Of a stretch of DNA of 64,000 bases, positions 31,910-44,027 are shown in pieces. Position numbers and translations under genes: made by a program. The stretch spans positions 52,959,943 through 53,023,942 of the forward strand of contig CM019216.1 in the NCBI GenBank assembly GCA_009741485.1, read 5' to 3'. Position 1 is the first letter of the stretch. Each line of letters starts with the position of its first letter. Source of the DNA: Malurus cyaneus samueli (lineage: Eukaryota > Chordata > Aves > Passeriformes > Maluridae). Below the pieces are notes generated by a model that did no database searches, had not been told where the DNA came from, and was given only the letters and a program-made list of their open reading frames with translations.

Positions 31910-32608
31910 AGCACCTTCCAGAAATTTATCACAAATTATTTAACCTGAAAGCACCTTACAAAGGCAGTAGATGTAGACTGAGTCTTCAGTGTTTAAAACC
32001 TTGTTACATGGTCCTGGGTTGTTTTTCTTCTGTGTTGCTCTTCTCTTTGGTCTATTCTTCTCCCAGGAGCTCTTGTCTCTGCCGTCTCTTGTTGATACCT
32101 ATGTTTGAGCTAGTCACCATGCTTTGGTTCTGTGGCCTGTGCCAGTACCAGACAGGCAACATGAACCTGCTGACCTACCTTGTGTTCCCAGGGAGCATTC
32201 TGTCAGATGTGCAGATCAAAGTGTGGCAGTAGAAAGCACAGTCCCCACTTGCAAGGCAGGATTTGGATGTGCAAATGTCCTCAAATGTATTTGTTATTTC
32301 GGAATTATTTTCTGACAGTTTCCTCTGTTTTCATGCTGACTTGCATTTGTCAGCAATCTCCCAGGCTGATATCTCTCATCATTAATCATGTATTCCAAAA
32401 ATACCACTATCTCTTTCCAAATATGATAATCTGTCATGTTTTACTCTCCAGTAGCTTGATTTTTCTAATCACATTGTAACTTCTGGTGATGAAGTATTTC
32501 ACTTTCCAGCATCTGGGACTTCATCAGTAACACAGTTATCTGAATGCAAATTGCAGCTCAGCACAGAAGGATGTACTAATAGGAAAAGATAACGTCCTGC
32601 TCCCTCAC
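31910..32608. other. Spacer between the two LTRs
   Basis: About 700 bp of unique-looking sequence without gene or recognised repeat. Confidence 0.75.
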
Positions 32609-33180
32609 TGTGCATATTTTGTCTGGAGTAGAGTTAATTTTCTTCACAGTAGCTGGTATGAGCCTGTGGTTTGGATTTTTGCTGTGAATGGTTTTCATAG
32701 TATAGAGATGTTTTGATTATTGCTGAGCAGGGCTTACACAGCATCAAAGCCTTTTCTACCTCTCACCCCATCCCACCAGTGAGTGGGCTGGGGCTGTACA
32801 AGGCATTGGGAGGGGACATAGCCAGGACAGCCAGCCACAGCTGACCAATGAAATATCCCAGACCTTACAGCATCATGGTCAGCATGTAGAGCTGGGGGAA
32901 GATGGAGGAAGCGAGGATGTTTGGAGTGATGGTGTTTCGTCCCAGGTTGTTTCATGTGATGAAACCCAGCTTTCCTGGGGCGGCTGAACACCTGCCTGCC
33001 CATGGGAAGCAGAGAATGAATGCTTTGTTTGCTTTGTTTGTGTGTGTGGCTTTTGCTTTCCCTATTAAATTGTCTTTATCTCAACCACAGGTTTTCTCAC
33101 TTTTACCTTTCCAGTTCTCTCCCCATCCCACTGGAGAGGAGGAAGGGGTTCAAGGGGTTGCCAGCTGGGTCTAAATCACA
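32609..33180 (+). mobile_element. Second solo LTR, different avian ERVL-like family, plus orientation
   Basis: A ~570-bp block with the ordered segments agagttaattttcttcacag, gagatgttttgattattgct, gctgaacacctgcctgccca, a cctattaaattgtctttatc polyadenylation region and cacaggttttctcactttta, ending ...AATCACA. I know this layout from a common songbird/neoavian LTR. The 5-bp repeat tcact at 32605-32609 and 33181-33185 looks like a target duplication (one base overlaps the start). No internal proviral genes are present. Confidence 0.85.
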
Positions 33181-33185
33181 TCACT

Positions 33186-36100
33186 AACCTAACCTAGAGT
33201 AGCTGAAAACAGCTGTGGATCCTTGGCTGGAAGAAGTGCAAGCTGGAACGAGATATGTAAAGACCACTTTTTTACCATGGCAAAAACCTGCAGGTATCTC
33301 CTATGGATCTGAAGGGAATGAATTAATCTTCTTACATCTGGAAGTCTTACTGCTCCATCATCCTGTGTTGTTATTCTAAGACAATAGGCAACTTTTCTTT
33401 TTCTAATTCAGTTGTTATTTCGCCTAATTCAGTAGTATTATGTAAGGAAATCAGTTGTCATCTGTTCCTTCTTGATTGTTACAAGGTAGCTGATAAATTT
33501 CTGGTTTGCTCTATTTCTCCTGGTTCTTTGTATTGGGAATTCTTTCCCATGTAGCTGAAGGGTACTAAAATCAAAACGCTATCTTCAGCATCACACTTAA
33601 AAATTAACAAACTTCATACACAGCAGAGAAATTACCAGTTTCATTTTGTTTAAAGCATCAAGGCTCAGCCTACATTTTCTTTCTTCACAGTCCTCTCAGG
33701 GGAAAAGAACTGAGCAAGATATTTGTTCCATAATGCGCTATTTGTGGAGGACTAAAATGTGTGGAATACTTTATTCAGGTGATTTTTCTGTCACCTTGCT
33801 TTGCTAGAATTTATGGATGTGTTGTGATGATATATTTATATATTCTGTCCATGCATATATTTGTTTTTATAGCCACATTCATAAACATGTTTAGGCCAAT
33901 ATTAAATGTCTTCTAGACATGCATTTTATTGCCATTACATTTGTCTGTAAAACATTTTTAGATATCTGAAGTAGAGGAAAGAAGGTTAAATATTAACTTA
34001 TTTAGAAGAAAAATAACAGTTTTTTTAATAATAATCCACATTGTCCTGGATGTTTTATATTCACAAGTTGCTGAAGGAGATAGGGCGGAGAGAAATAAGT
34101 ATCAATGTATACATGAAGGCTGAGGTAAGCCATTACAAGATTCACACTAAATAACAGTATTGCATAAATGGTTCAATTAGAGATTCACATTAAATCATAA
34201 AAATAACAAAAATGTGCACATGTGGGTCATTACACAAGAAGATCTCCAAACTGCATTGTTATGGGTCTGTACTATTGCCACCTGCATCAGTGCAGTGCAA
34301 TGCCAGATTTTCTTTGCCTTTTTTCAGTCAAAGCCAGACTAAAATGAACAGAAAGTGTATAAATATGATAGCAAATGTGCTAAGAAATATGCATTAGATA
34401 GACATGAAATGACAGCTCTCTTGAAGAGTTCTCTGGCATTTTCTCATGTACTGATATGACATTTAAAGATATGATAGATGTTATAATGGAGAAGAAAATC
34501 TTACAGTTCACCCTTTCTGAAGTGAGTAAAAACTGTAGTGGAAAAATAATAATAATAAATATTGATACTATCTGACAGTTATTGACTTAGCAGCTGAAAT
34601 AAAGTAATATTGAGAAATACCATGTATTTCTCATCCAAAACAGGATAGAAGGTTTGTACCACACAGGACAGAAAATAATTTTCTCTTTTTATTATTTGTC
34701 TTCACTTTTACCTTGTCAATGTTCTAATGTGTGCTCAGGCCTCAGAGCCTGCTCTCCAAAGCAGGTGTTGGAGCTTTCTCGTGAGCTAGCAGTAATTCAT
34801 CCTTGAATCCTTCAATCAAACTACTTAGAGGGATTTTCTGTGTATTTTCTTCCTTACTGCTCCACACAAAGCAATGAGGAGGAGCTGACACTGTGCTTGA
34901 TGATGGGCAATGATGCTGAAAGCTTTTTTAGTCATTTTGGCAGCATTTTGTTGTCTTAATGCTACAGGAGGTACATGAAATCATGAGCATGGCCAAGAGA
35001 AGAACATGATGGCTGCAGCGACCCTGAATAGACAAGGTAGGAGGCATCTAATCTCCGTAGAATTTTACAAGCCTTATGCTAATGATGGAACTGAAGGGAA
35101 GTATGAGTGGAATACGCAGTAGGAAACTCAGGATGGATAGAAAGCTGAGAGATTTATGGCATGTATTTAAAATAGCTGTGCTGTAGGCTTGAAGTGTTCT
35201 GCCACAGGGATTAAACAAGGGAGAATCCATAGGATGGCACATGCAGTGGCTGAATGAAGCTTTGAAAAGTTACATCCAATACAGACAGAGAAAAGTTTCT
35301 CAATACTGAATCTGCCAAGAGGCCAGTGTTTATCACCAAAAAAGAGGTGATATTATAAAGAATATAATTAGTGAGCAGAACTATATTTACAGAGGATCTC
35401 TGCCAGACCAAGGTTAGCAATAGAGATGTTATTTATTTTTCAGACACTGGTCTGACAGGCTCAGCCTGTCCCCTGGCTAACGACAGGTCCATTCCAAGGC
35501 CAAGCCCAGGGAAAGAAAAAACATTAGCCAAAACAAAAATTACTGGTTGCATATATTTATTTTCCGAAAATAATTACATTTTGGTGTAGTATGTAATTGA
35601 GTATCATCACTGAGCTTTGCGTATGTGTTCATCTGAAATACTTCACTTGTAACAAAGAGAACTTTTTTCCTATAAATAATACTACAAAGTTATATCTTAG
35701 AGACATATATCACTCTTTGAGTTAAAAAATGAATCCAGATAGACCAAAGACAACATAGAACATAAAACACCCTCCTCTAATGCATTAAAGTAAATGTTTT
35801 TTTTGTTCTAAGGTGGAGCAGAGACACCAAGGTGTTCACTCCATCTCATGCACATAGCCGTTAAAGGTTTTACATATTTTTGTAGATTATACCAAAAAAT
35901 ACTGCTTCTATAAATATTTTAATTTTATTCTTTACCTCAAAAATCTATTAACTTTTATAATTAAAAATTCTATTTATTGTCCAATTTTCAAGACCCATAT
36001 TTTTTATAAAGCAAATTCTTAACAGGAAAAATTGATAATTAAAAGTTACTCCAATTACAGATATGCTTTGTGTCCAGCTCTGAGACAAAAAAAAAACTAC

Positions 36101-39100
36101 TTGCTTTGTGTTGCTTCTTGTTTAGTGGTGTTAGAATGATGGAATCCAAGTAAGAATTTTGTTGTCCTGTTCCAGAAGACAATCCTTCATGATAACCGTG
36201 CAAGTGTTGAAGAAATAAAAAACTTGTATGCCTTCCGTGGAGGTCTGACATATTTGTTGAAATCTGTTGAAAGTTACCAAATATAAAGATTTCTGGACCA
36301 AAGTGTTTCTGAGCTGGAAACTGTTGAAGGCTTAGAGAGGATGAGAAAGAAGCGTGGTATGTGTTTGCTCTGTCCTTCTCCTCTGTAGGCATCTGCTTGT
36401 GAACACTGCTTGAAACAGGATTTGAGGCTACGTCCACTCCTTCTCCTTTCCTGCCCTCCATATCTCTGAAACAACTGAAGCAAGGACTCTAGAAATACTT
36501 ACTAAACTAGCAGCAGGTCCAATCTTGTATATTTAATGAGGCAAGAGTCCAGTTTGGAGAAAAAAATAGGTTGCAATCACATAATTAAAAATGGAATGAT
36601 TATATGCAAGGGAGAAATCATGCAGGCTATCTCCGTACCTCTTCTTTGAATTCAAAGTTTTGCACCTGCAGTACTTTTATTTGGATGTGGATTCTGGTGC
36701 TTCATCTTTTACGCTTGTGTGAGTCAAGCGGAAAAGGAAACAATTCCATGTGAGCATCACACAAGTGCCTGGGTGACCAAATAGAGAACAAACTGGCTTT
36801 CCTGATGGATGGGTAACTAGAAGCCCTGTGTAATGCCTTTTCATAAATTATTTCTCATGGAGTTGGGAAGAGAAGCAGCAAGTACACAAATGGCAGGCAG
36901 TGTATTACAGTGTGAGCTACATACAAGCTAACACCAATTTTCTGCTTTCCCTTGGCCTGGTACCATCTGAGAATATCTTCTGCTGGCCAGTATCCTCACT
37001 GCAACATCTGCTCATAAAACCCAGTGTGTGGATCTTGGTCTCCCTGAGACTGGCACATGGGGAGGACTTGAGAATGAATCTCTCTGAGGCACATACAGAG
37101 CCAGACAATCTAGCTAGGATTTTTTGGAGGACCCTACAATTGAACTGTCTGTCTTACCCTCACTCCACAAAGTGACCTGAGGCATTTTACCATGGAATGC
37201 TTCAGCCTTGCAGCTTGTTCTCACATTAGGAAAGGGAGTTATTGTCTGCAGCAAACAGTACAACTGGGAAGCATTTCAGCTTCCATCAGAGGACTTCTCA
37301 GGATATGCCCCAGGCTAGAAGTAAACTGGGCAATATCTTCCTCCTCAGCTCTCTACCCTTGGTTCACAAGGATTGTTCACAAAGTCTGTAAGTTATAGAG
37401 GAAAGCCACTGCGTAAACTCATCACTTCATTTTGGGCCTGAGCCTGCACAGCAGCCTGCACCTTATCATCCTCTCCATTCAGGGAGTAGCTACAGGAGCA
37501 AAAACTCTTCCATGCCTTGGGAAGTAGCTTCCCTCTTTGTATTTCTAGCCACAATTTTATATCCCACAACATTCATTAGTATCAAGTTGAACAAAAGCCT
37601 GGTAAAGAGAGTTTTAACAAAATAAGTTGTGTACTGGGCTTTCCTGAATAATTCCTTGTCTTGACTCCACAGTACAATTAAGTCCTTCTTGCCCCAGACA
37701 TTACAAGAGATAACCAAGAGATAGCTGCTGTTCTCAAGTGTCTATAGTGTAAATGTGAAAGCACAACACTGGAAGTAAAATAATAGGACTCTCAGAGGCA
37801 GGGAAGAGTGGGACAGAAAAATCAGATGCATACTGCAATTAAAATAGAATCCACATGTCTAATCTCCATGGCTAGAACTTGACTCACAAGACAATCTTTC
37901 CCGTTCTGCACTACTACAGAGTTCTCACACCATCTGATCTGCACAGTGTTATTTCAACCTCTCCCACAGTTGCAAATAAATTTTTTAAATGCAGACTGGT
38001 AGAGAATCACATCTTTGTGCAACAAATTGTGTGCTTATTAGTTCCCCTTGTACTGCAGCCTGTCTGCGCAGAGAACAGTCACCAGGTGCTATGATGAAGA
38101 AAGAATATCCCTAAGTTATTTTTATCTGTAGACTGGGAAACATAAATAATTTTTCAACTGTTATGTGTTCATTCTTATTTGTCCTTGTGATGTTCATCTT
38201 ATGCTGAATGTTAATTTTGTTTGTTCTGTGAACTGATCTATGGACAGTTGTCCGAAATCTGAAACATTTGAGGGCATGAAACATGCCAGGCAGATGTGGA
38301 AGGGGATAAGAAGCTTTAAGTCCTAGAGCTGTAAGTCCTATTCAGTTCACAAACATCCAGATTGCCCTGCTGCATATTATTGCCTCATCTGATCTACTGC
38401 CCTGGCTGCCTGCATAGTGATCTTTAACCCAAACCTGTTATAAGAATCGGGATATGTGTAAGGGCTGTAAATCATATACCTCACCTCACCTGAATCACTC
38501 TGAGAGAATTGGGTTATGTGTTGTTACATCAGAAGCATGTTTTGAAGATGCTTCCTGCAATGTTGCCCCTCTTTCTGTTTCTCTGTGTGATTACTGTGAA
38601 GGGTCTTGAGATAAGGGTAGGGAATGGCTGTAAGGAAAAGTCTGGGGCTTTTTTGGTGGGAGCTAGATCTACCCTAGTGTTTTAAGTTTATGGCATTTAT
38701 CAGTGTTGACAAATTTCCTGACAGTCACTCAGTCCCCAGCAGCTGCATGCACGCACATGCCATGTGTATATGGACATCACACTCACTCCTCCCTGGCCCT
38801 CCTTCACAAGGTGTCCACATGCTCTATCCTACACTCCCCATCAGCAATGGGGAGCTGCTCAGCTGATGTGTCATTCCAGCAGCACAGGAGATCTCTGCCC
38901 TAAGAGAGAAGCGGGCTCCACTATCTAATTCCTGAACCAATATAGGTGACAAGAGTTTCAAAGGAAAAAACTCCGGGACTAGAGTTTCAAAAACAAAAAC
39001 TGGGACAAATGGGGAGGCTGTCATAGATAAATGTTTTGATGGAGTGAGGGACTTAGGAAGACGTAAGGGAAATCTCTTCCTTTTCCCAAGTCTTCTACAA

Positions 39101-40460
39101 CAATACATTCCAACATTTTAATGTAAGGAGGAAGGGGCACATGCGTAGAAAGAATATTTACCCTTCTGAGATCTCTCCTCTACATGAATTCCCATCCAAT
39201 CCTCTGTCTAAACCTACAATCTTCCTTATTCCAGCACTGGCAATCTTTCAACAAAGAAGGGGTGTAGGTTGTATTTTTCTTTCCCCAGTTAGCTATTAAG
39301 TGTTCCAGTGGAAACTTGGCGGGAGGCTGAAGATGCTGCTTTTGCTTGTGAGGGGAGGTCTCAGTTCTTGCTGAATTAGGAGCTCTGTGGTGGCCAGAAG
39401 CAAATGCATGTCTCTTTGAAAGTGCCACAGTGCTCTGGCTGCCAAGGTCTCCCATGTTCTGTGTGGTAAAGCTGGCGGCCCCATCCTCTCTTTGCTGTTT
39501 TCTTCCTTTGCACTCTGCAGCTTGGATACAGTTGGGTTGTTAATCTCCACAAAATACCAGCCCCAGTACCCTGGCATACAACAGAGGGAGGCAGGCAGCT
39601 GGAACAGCATGGCTCCAGTCATTCATTATGTGAGGCACCTTTCCCTTTTCTGTTTTTCCAAAACTGGTTGGCCACAGAAGCCAACACAGGGAATATGTAT
39701 GTTCCAGAGAGGTGATAAATACTACGTAAGTGACTAGGACAGCAAATGTTGGGACTGACTTTCTCATAGACTCCCTGGGTATTTAAACCTACAGGAATGC
39801 TGACATTTTGGGAATAAGCCAGCCCCACCCTTCATAATTAGGTCAAAAGCCCTCTGTGAGTTAACAGCATCTCTGCATTGTCAGATATTCCTATGTGTCA
39901 AGTACCAAATTATCCAAGGACCCAGAGACATGTCAATGTCAGTGGAAATTATGCAACCTACATTTTGAAAACAAACTCTGAAGTAGCCCCTTAATGATGG
40001 ATAAATGAGGCCATTTAATATATACTTAAATATCTTGCTAAGATACTTGCTAAGTTACACTGTATGCACTTGGCTATGCATGGGGACTTAGTCTCCTACG
40101 TGGATTTCTTCCTCTGTTTCCCCTGGGGAGCAGCTCTTTTGCGCACTTAAACAAGATGGAAACAGTTGAAACTAAATCCCAGTATGTAACATGAATCCTG
40201 CATTTAGGGGGTTTGACTTTTAAAAATGTGAACGCACGCAGGCCCTGATGACTTCAATAGTGTTTATGGGTGCTCGGTGCTTGTATAAATGTCACACTAT
40301 TTATAACATACTTCTGTGTCTTTTTTTTATATTCTCTGTTGGCCTGTCTCTTTTCCACAGTGATATCTTTGATTAACATAGTCACATCAGGATCTAGCAT
40401 GTGTTTGAACAATTAAGAAGATACAAATAAAAAAAAAAATCGAAACAAATTAAAGTTATC
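33186..40460. other. Intergenic DNA, second LTR to MAS1 3' end
   Basis: About 7.3 kb, mainly AT-rich. No conserved gene or clear transposon was recognised. An unassigned 140-codon open frame on the minus strand at 36039-36461 is discussed as a weak finding. Confidence 0.8.
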
Positions 40461-40466
40461 TTTATT
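40461..40466 (-). terminator. Polyadenylation signal for MAS1
   Basis: TTTATT on the plus strand, i.e. AATAAA on the minus strand, about 160 bases past the MAS1 stop codon. It is the first canonical signal I see downstream. Use is inferred from position. Confidence 0.55.
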
Positions 40467-40623
40467 CTAGTCCATATTTTTCCATTGCTCAACCACCAAA
40501 GATAACAATATCATTTCACCACTACTTTTTACGTTCTATGGAAAAAAAATACTTTTAGTTTTGTAGTGGTTTATTAAATGATTCAAGTCCAATTATTTGC
40601 CCCTAGAGTTTCCCCCCTAAGCT

Positions 40624-41613
40624 TTAGAAAATTGTTTCAGCTATATCCAAACTCATGCCAACTTCCTGGCTTCTTGGCCTCAACCCATCAGTGAGTGCCC
40701 TACTAAGAACCACTTTGAGGCTCTCCTTGAACCTCTTCTTCTTGCTGCTTCCTACAAAGAAGTAAACCAGGGGGTTGATGCTACTGTTGACGGTGGAGAG
40801 AACGACGGTGACGTGGTTCTGCTGACTGAGCAAAGACGACCAGTGGTGGTAATTCAGCAGATACAACAGCCTCATAGGCATGGCAAAGATGAGGAAGACA
40901 ATGACTGTGACCACAATGATGATGTAGAGCTTTGACGAATGAGGTCTCAGGGAGTTACGATGAATCCTGATGACCAAGATCAGGCTGGACAGAATCATTA
41001 GAGGAATGAAGATCATGAAAGTCAGGATCCATGTGAAGATGAGCAGGGCTTGGCAATGGTTGCCATCGTCGAATTGTTCCTTGGTTGAGTCATCCTTGCA
41101 TGTTAAATATTCGGCTACTGTCATGAAAAAAGACAGAGTCCACAGAATTGCACACACGATTGCCGACTGGTGCTGTGACCGGTGGCATCGGTACCAGATG
41201 GGGTAAACAATAGACAGACACCTCTCAATACTGATGGCTGTCAGGAGATAAAGACCAGTATTATAGCCAAGAAGGAAGACAATAGATAGTGTGGTGGTTA
41301 TATAATAGTCAAAACCATATGCGAACCCAAAACCAGCAATGTACTCAATTGACAGAATGAATGTGCAAAGCAGTAAGGAGATATCAGCAATGGACAAGTG
41401 TGTGATGTACGCAGTGAATGGGTTTCTTTTGATCTGGAAGCAGAGGCACCAGAGGACAATTCCATTTTCACAAAAACCCAGGAAGGAGATGATCATAATT
41501 ACCCAAAGTGGGGTCAATATCTCCCAGACCCTTTCCTGTGTAGAAATGTTTCTGTGCATTGAGATGTTCTCTGTGCCTTCGCTGGGATGAAACGTTATGT
41601 TTGGCTCATCCAT
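40624..41613 (-). CDS. MAS1: MAS1 proto-oncogene, Mas G-protein-coupled receptor
   Basis: A complete 329-residue class A GPCR, the family member known as receptor for angiotensin-(1-7). Visible: N-glycosylation sites N5, N16 and N22; TM1 about 36-60 with GFCENGI; TM2 70-92 with THLSIADISLL; TM3 104-128, then ERC (130-132) where most class A receptors have DRY; TM4 149-171; TM5 189-214; TM6 230-254 with FAMPMRLLYLL instead of the usual CWxP; TM7 267-288 with NPLVY (280-284). The tail FFVGSSKKKRFKESLKVVL is identical in my recollection to human MAS1. Length is close to human (325). One coding exon, as in the family. The first methionine starts the conserved N-terminus (MDEPNIT; human MDGSNVT). 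A possible splice acceptor TTTACAG lies at 41651-41652, so the 5' UTR probably continues in upstream exons that were not found. The frame is intact. Confidence 0.97.
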   Translation of the reverse strand: MDEPNITFHPSEGTENISMHRNISTQERVWEILTPLWVIMIISFLGFCENGIVLWCLCFQIKRNPFTAYITHLSIADISLLLCTFILSIEYIAGFGFAYGFDYYITTTLSIVFLLGYNTGLYLLTAISIERCLSIVYPIWYRCHRSQHQSAIVCAILWTLSFFMTVAEYLTCKDDSTKEQFDDGNHCQALLIFTWILTFMIFIPLMILSSLILVIRIHRNSLRPHSSKLYIIIVVTVIVFLIFAMPMRLLYLLNYHHWSSLLSQQNHVTVVLSTVNSSINPLVYFFVGSSKKKRFKESLKVVLSRALTDGLRPRSQEVGMSLDIAETIF

Positions 41614-42399
41614 GGGGAAAGCTCAAGTTTGGATAGCACAGCTCTTCCTTCTGTAAATATGTATAAAAATACACTGTGAGCATTGTGTGCTCCTCCCCTC
41701 CCCCTTTTCTTTCTTTTTTGTGGACCCTCAATTTCTGGTCATACCTTGGCAAAAGGAAAACCAGCTTCGATATACTGATGCTAGCTAAAACCCAGTTGGA
41801 ACTACTCTTGGCAATGTTAAAGATCACTAAGCCCATCATGCTGACAGAAATCCTGAGCCTTTCTCTCTATGGGGCTCAGCATGTGAGTGCTAAGCCATAG
41901 CTAAAGATATTCTCTCAAGGAGCTCTTGGACAAGCAATGTCTCCATCACATTGCACAGTTTCATGATATGGTCGTGACAAATGGCATTGGTGGCTCTTGT
42001 TAGAGCTCTAGATGGTTCCCAGACAGGGCTCTTCAGTTTCTGTTGAAGCTAATGGAATTAATTTTAAGTTAAACATGTGCATTTCAAGTGAATTTGGTTC
42101 ATGGCTTTTTTTGGTCTTTTAAAAAAAAATAAATTGATACCAACGTCAGTTTTCCAGAAAGGGATTTAATTAAGTAAGTAGAAGTAATATGCAATTACTC
42201 AGCTTGGTATTCCCTCCAAGTACAGAGGTGGAGGGAAGGCAAAATGCCACTGTTTTGAGAGAGCAATTTCTTACCTGCTTTAAGCATCATCACAGCATAA
42301 CATAATTTAACCATATTTACACATAGCACGATTGTAGGTATCTTGCAATCATTACAAATCTAACCCATCACAAAGAGATGTTGTTCATTACACCATTTT

Positions 42400-42428
42400 C
42401 ATCATCATCATCATCATCATCACCACCA
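42400..42428. repeat. (ATC)n microsatellite
   Basis: About seven perfect ATC units followed by three ACC units. Confidence 0.9.
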
Positions 42429-43978
42429 CAAGCTGTTCAGGTTCCCTGCCATTGTTATAATGGTTTTAATGGTTGTTTTGCTAAGTTATGGGGTAAGCTC
42501 TTCTTTTCTATGTCTCCTTTTATCTCATAACAGAGAATTAGGAGCATTGGCTTCAGCTGATTTCCATACAAATATTTCACATCCTATTCCCTGTTAACTT
42601 CCCAGCTGCCCCTGTGATTCAGGACCCTTTGGGATTTACTGATATTAACAGGGACTAATTGTTGACAATAAGCTTGCCTAGCTACCTTGTTCATTTACAT
42701 AATGAGAATTTACCCATATCCTCAAGTAGTTAAGAACACCATATCCAAGGTAAAGAAGGTTTACTGGGGCAAATTGTGCAATGATTATTTAAATAGAGAC
42801 ATTCACCCCACCTGCATTTCCTGATTTCAAAACAGCTCCTTAAGACAGGATATCACAGTCTAAGAATGAGCATTCTGTAAACAACCCGGGAAGCCTCAGG
42901 GCTTGCTGGCATTTAAACCCGTGCAAAAATATTGATGACAATCCCACCTCTATGTTGCCCATGCCATCACCTGAGACAGCTGAAGATAAGAAACCACATA
43001 GCAGGAGATGAGATGTGGTAGGAAAGTGAGTGAGAATGCAACAAGTGAATGCACTGAGCAGAATGAGTGGCAAGCTTCCCAAAAGCAGTGCTCTGCAAAA
43101 ACTGCAGAGGGAAAGTACTCAAGCAGTGTGCTGCTGAAAGTACAGTAAAGCATCACAGAAGAAAGGGAGAGGAGAAACTATCTGCTTCAAAAGTTAAAAC
43201 AAATAGGAAATGAAAAAGAGAATGAAAAGACTTAAGGAGGAAAAAATACTTGGAGTATGAAAACATTCAAGCAAGTTCTTGGTTTGTATCATTGTAGAAA
43301 AGAAGTTTTCTCTTTGGAGAGTAAAACAAAGGGGAAAAATTTCTTGACTTACTGAGGTCATTCCATGACGGCACTCAGAGATGAGGATGGAAAGAATCCT
43401 CTCCTTCCAGATACATCCATGGTTTGTTCAGATTTCCCTGAAGCTTTTGAAGAACTTCCTTGAAGAAGCTGAAGGTTACCTTCTCCAACCATTTGCCTTG
43501 AGTAAGAGGGGGAGCAAATGGTGACTCTGACCATGACTCAGAAAGAAGTGTGCAGTGCTCCCATTGCTCCAAAAGTCTGAGGCATGCCAAGTAAAGGGTC
43601 CCAGGCTCATCTCTGAGGCTGAGCTTCAAATGGCATCACTCAGGAACTGGCAACTCATCTAGCTGAAAGCCTGGGATTTAACTCTTGTGGGAACTGAATG
43701 GCAGTATATGGAAAGTTGTCCTGAGCTGCTACAATACCAAGAGACCTAGTTCAAACAAACAAACATGAAGGGAGTAGAAAATCTATTTGGGGATGTTCAG
43801 ATCCAAAGAAAAAAATCTCAATTTAGAACTGTGCCACCACATGCCATCTACAAAAATAAAAGTCCATTTGCAAATCTGTTTTATTTTTTTTTTTATATGA
43901 GAAAACAAGAAAGTGAGGAGAGAGAATGAAAGAGAAACAAATAAAAAAGTTATAGAAGGTGAGGGCAAAAAAGGAAGA

Positions 43979-44027
43979 GGGGAAGGGAAGGGAAGGGAAG
44001 GGAAGGGAAGGGAAGGGAGAATTTCAG
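43979..44027. repeat. (GGAAG)n pentanucleotide microsatellite
   Basis: Nine perfect tandem GGAAG units from 43981, bounded by imperfect purine-rich sequence. It is a polypurine tract and probably length-polymorphic. Confidence 0.95.
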
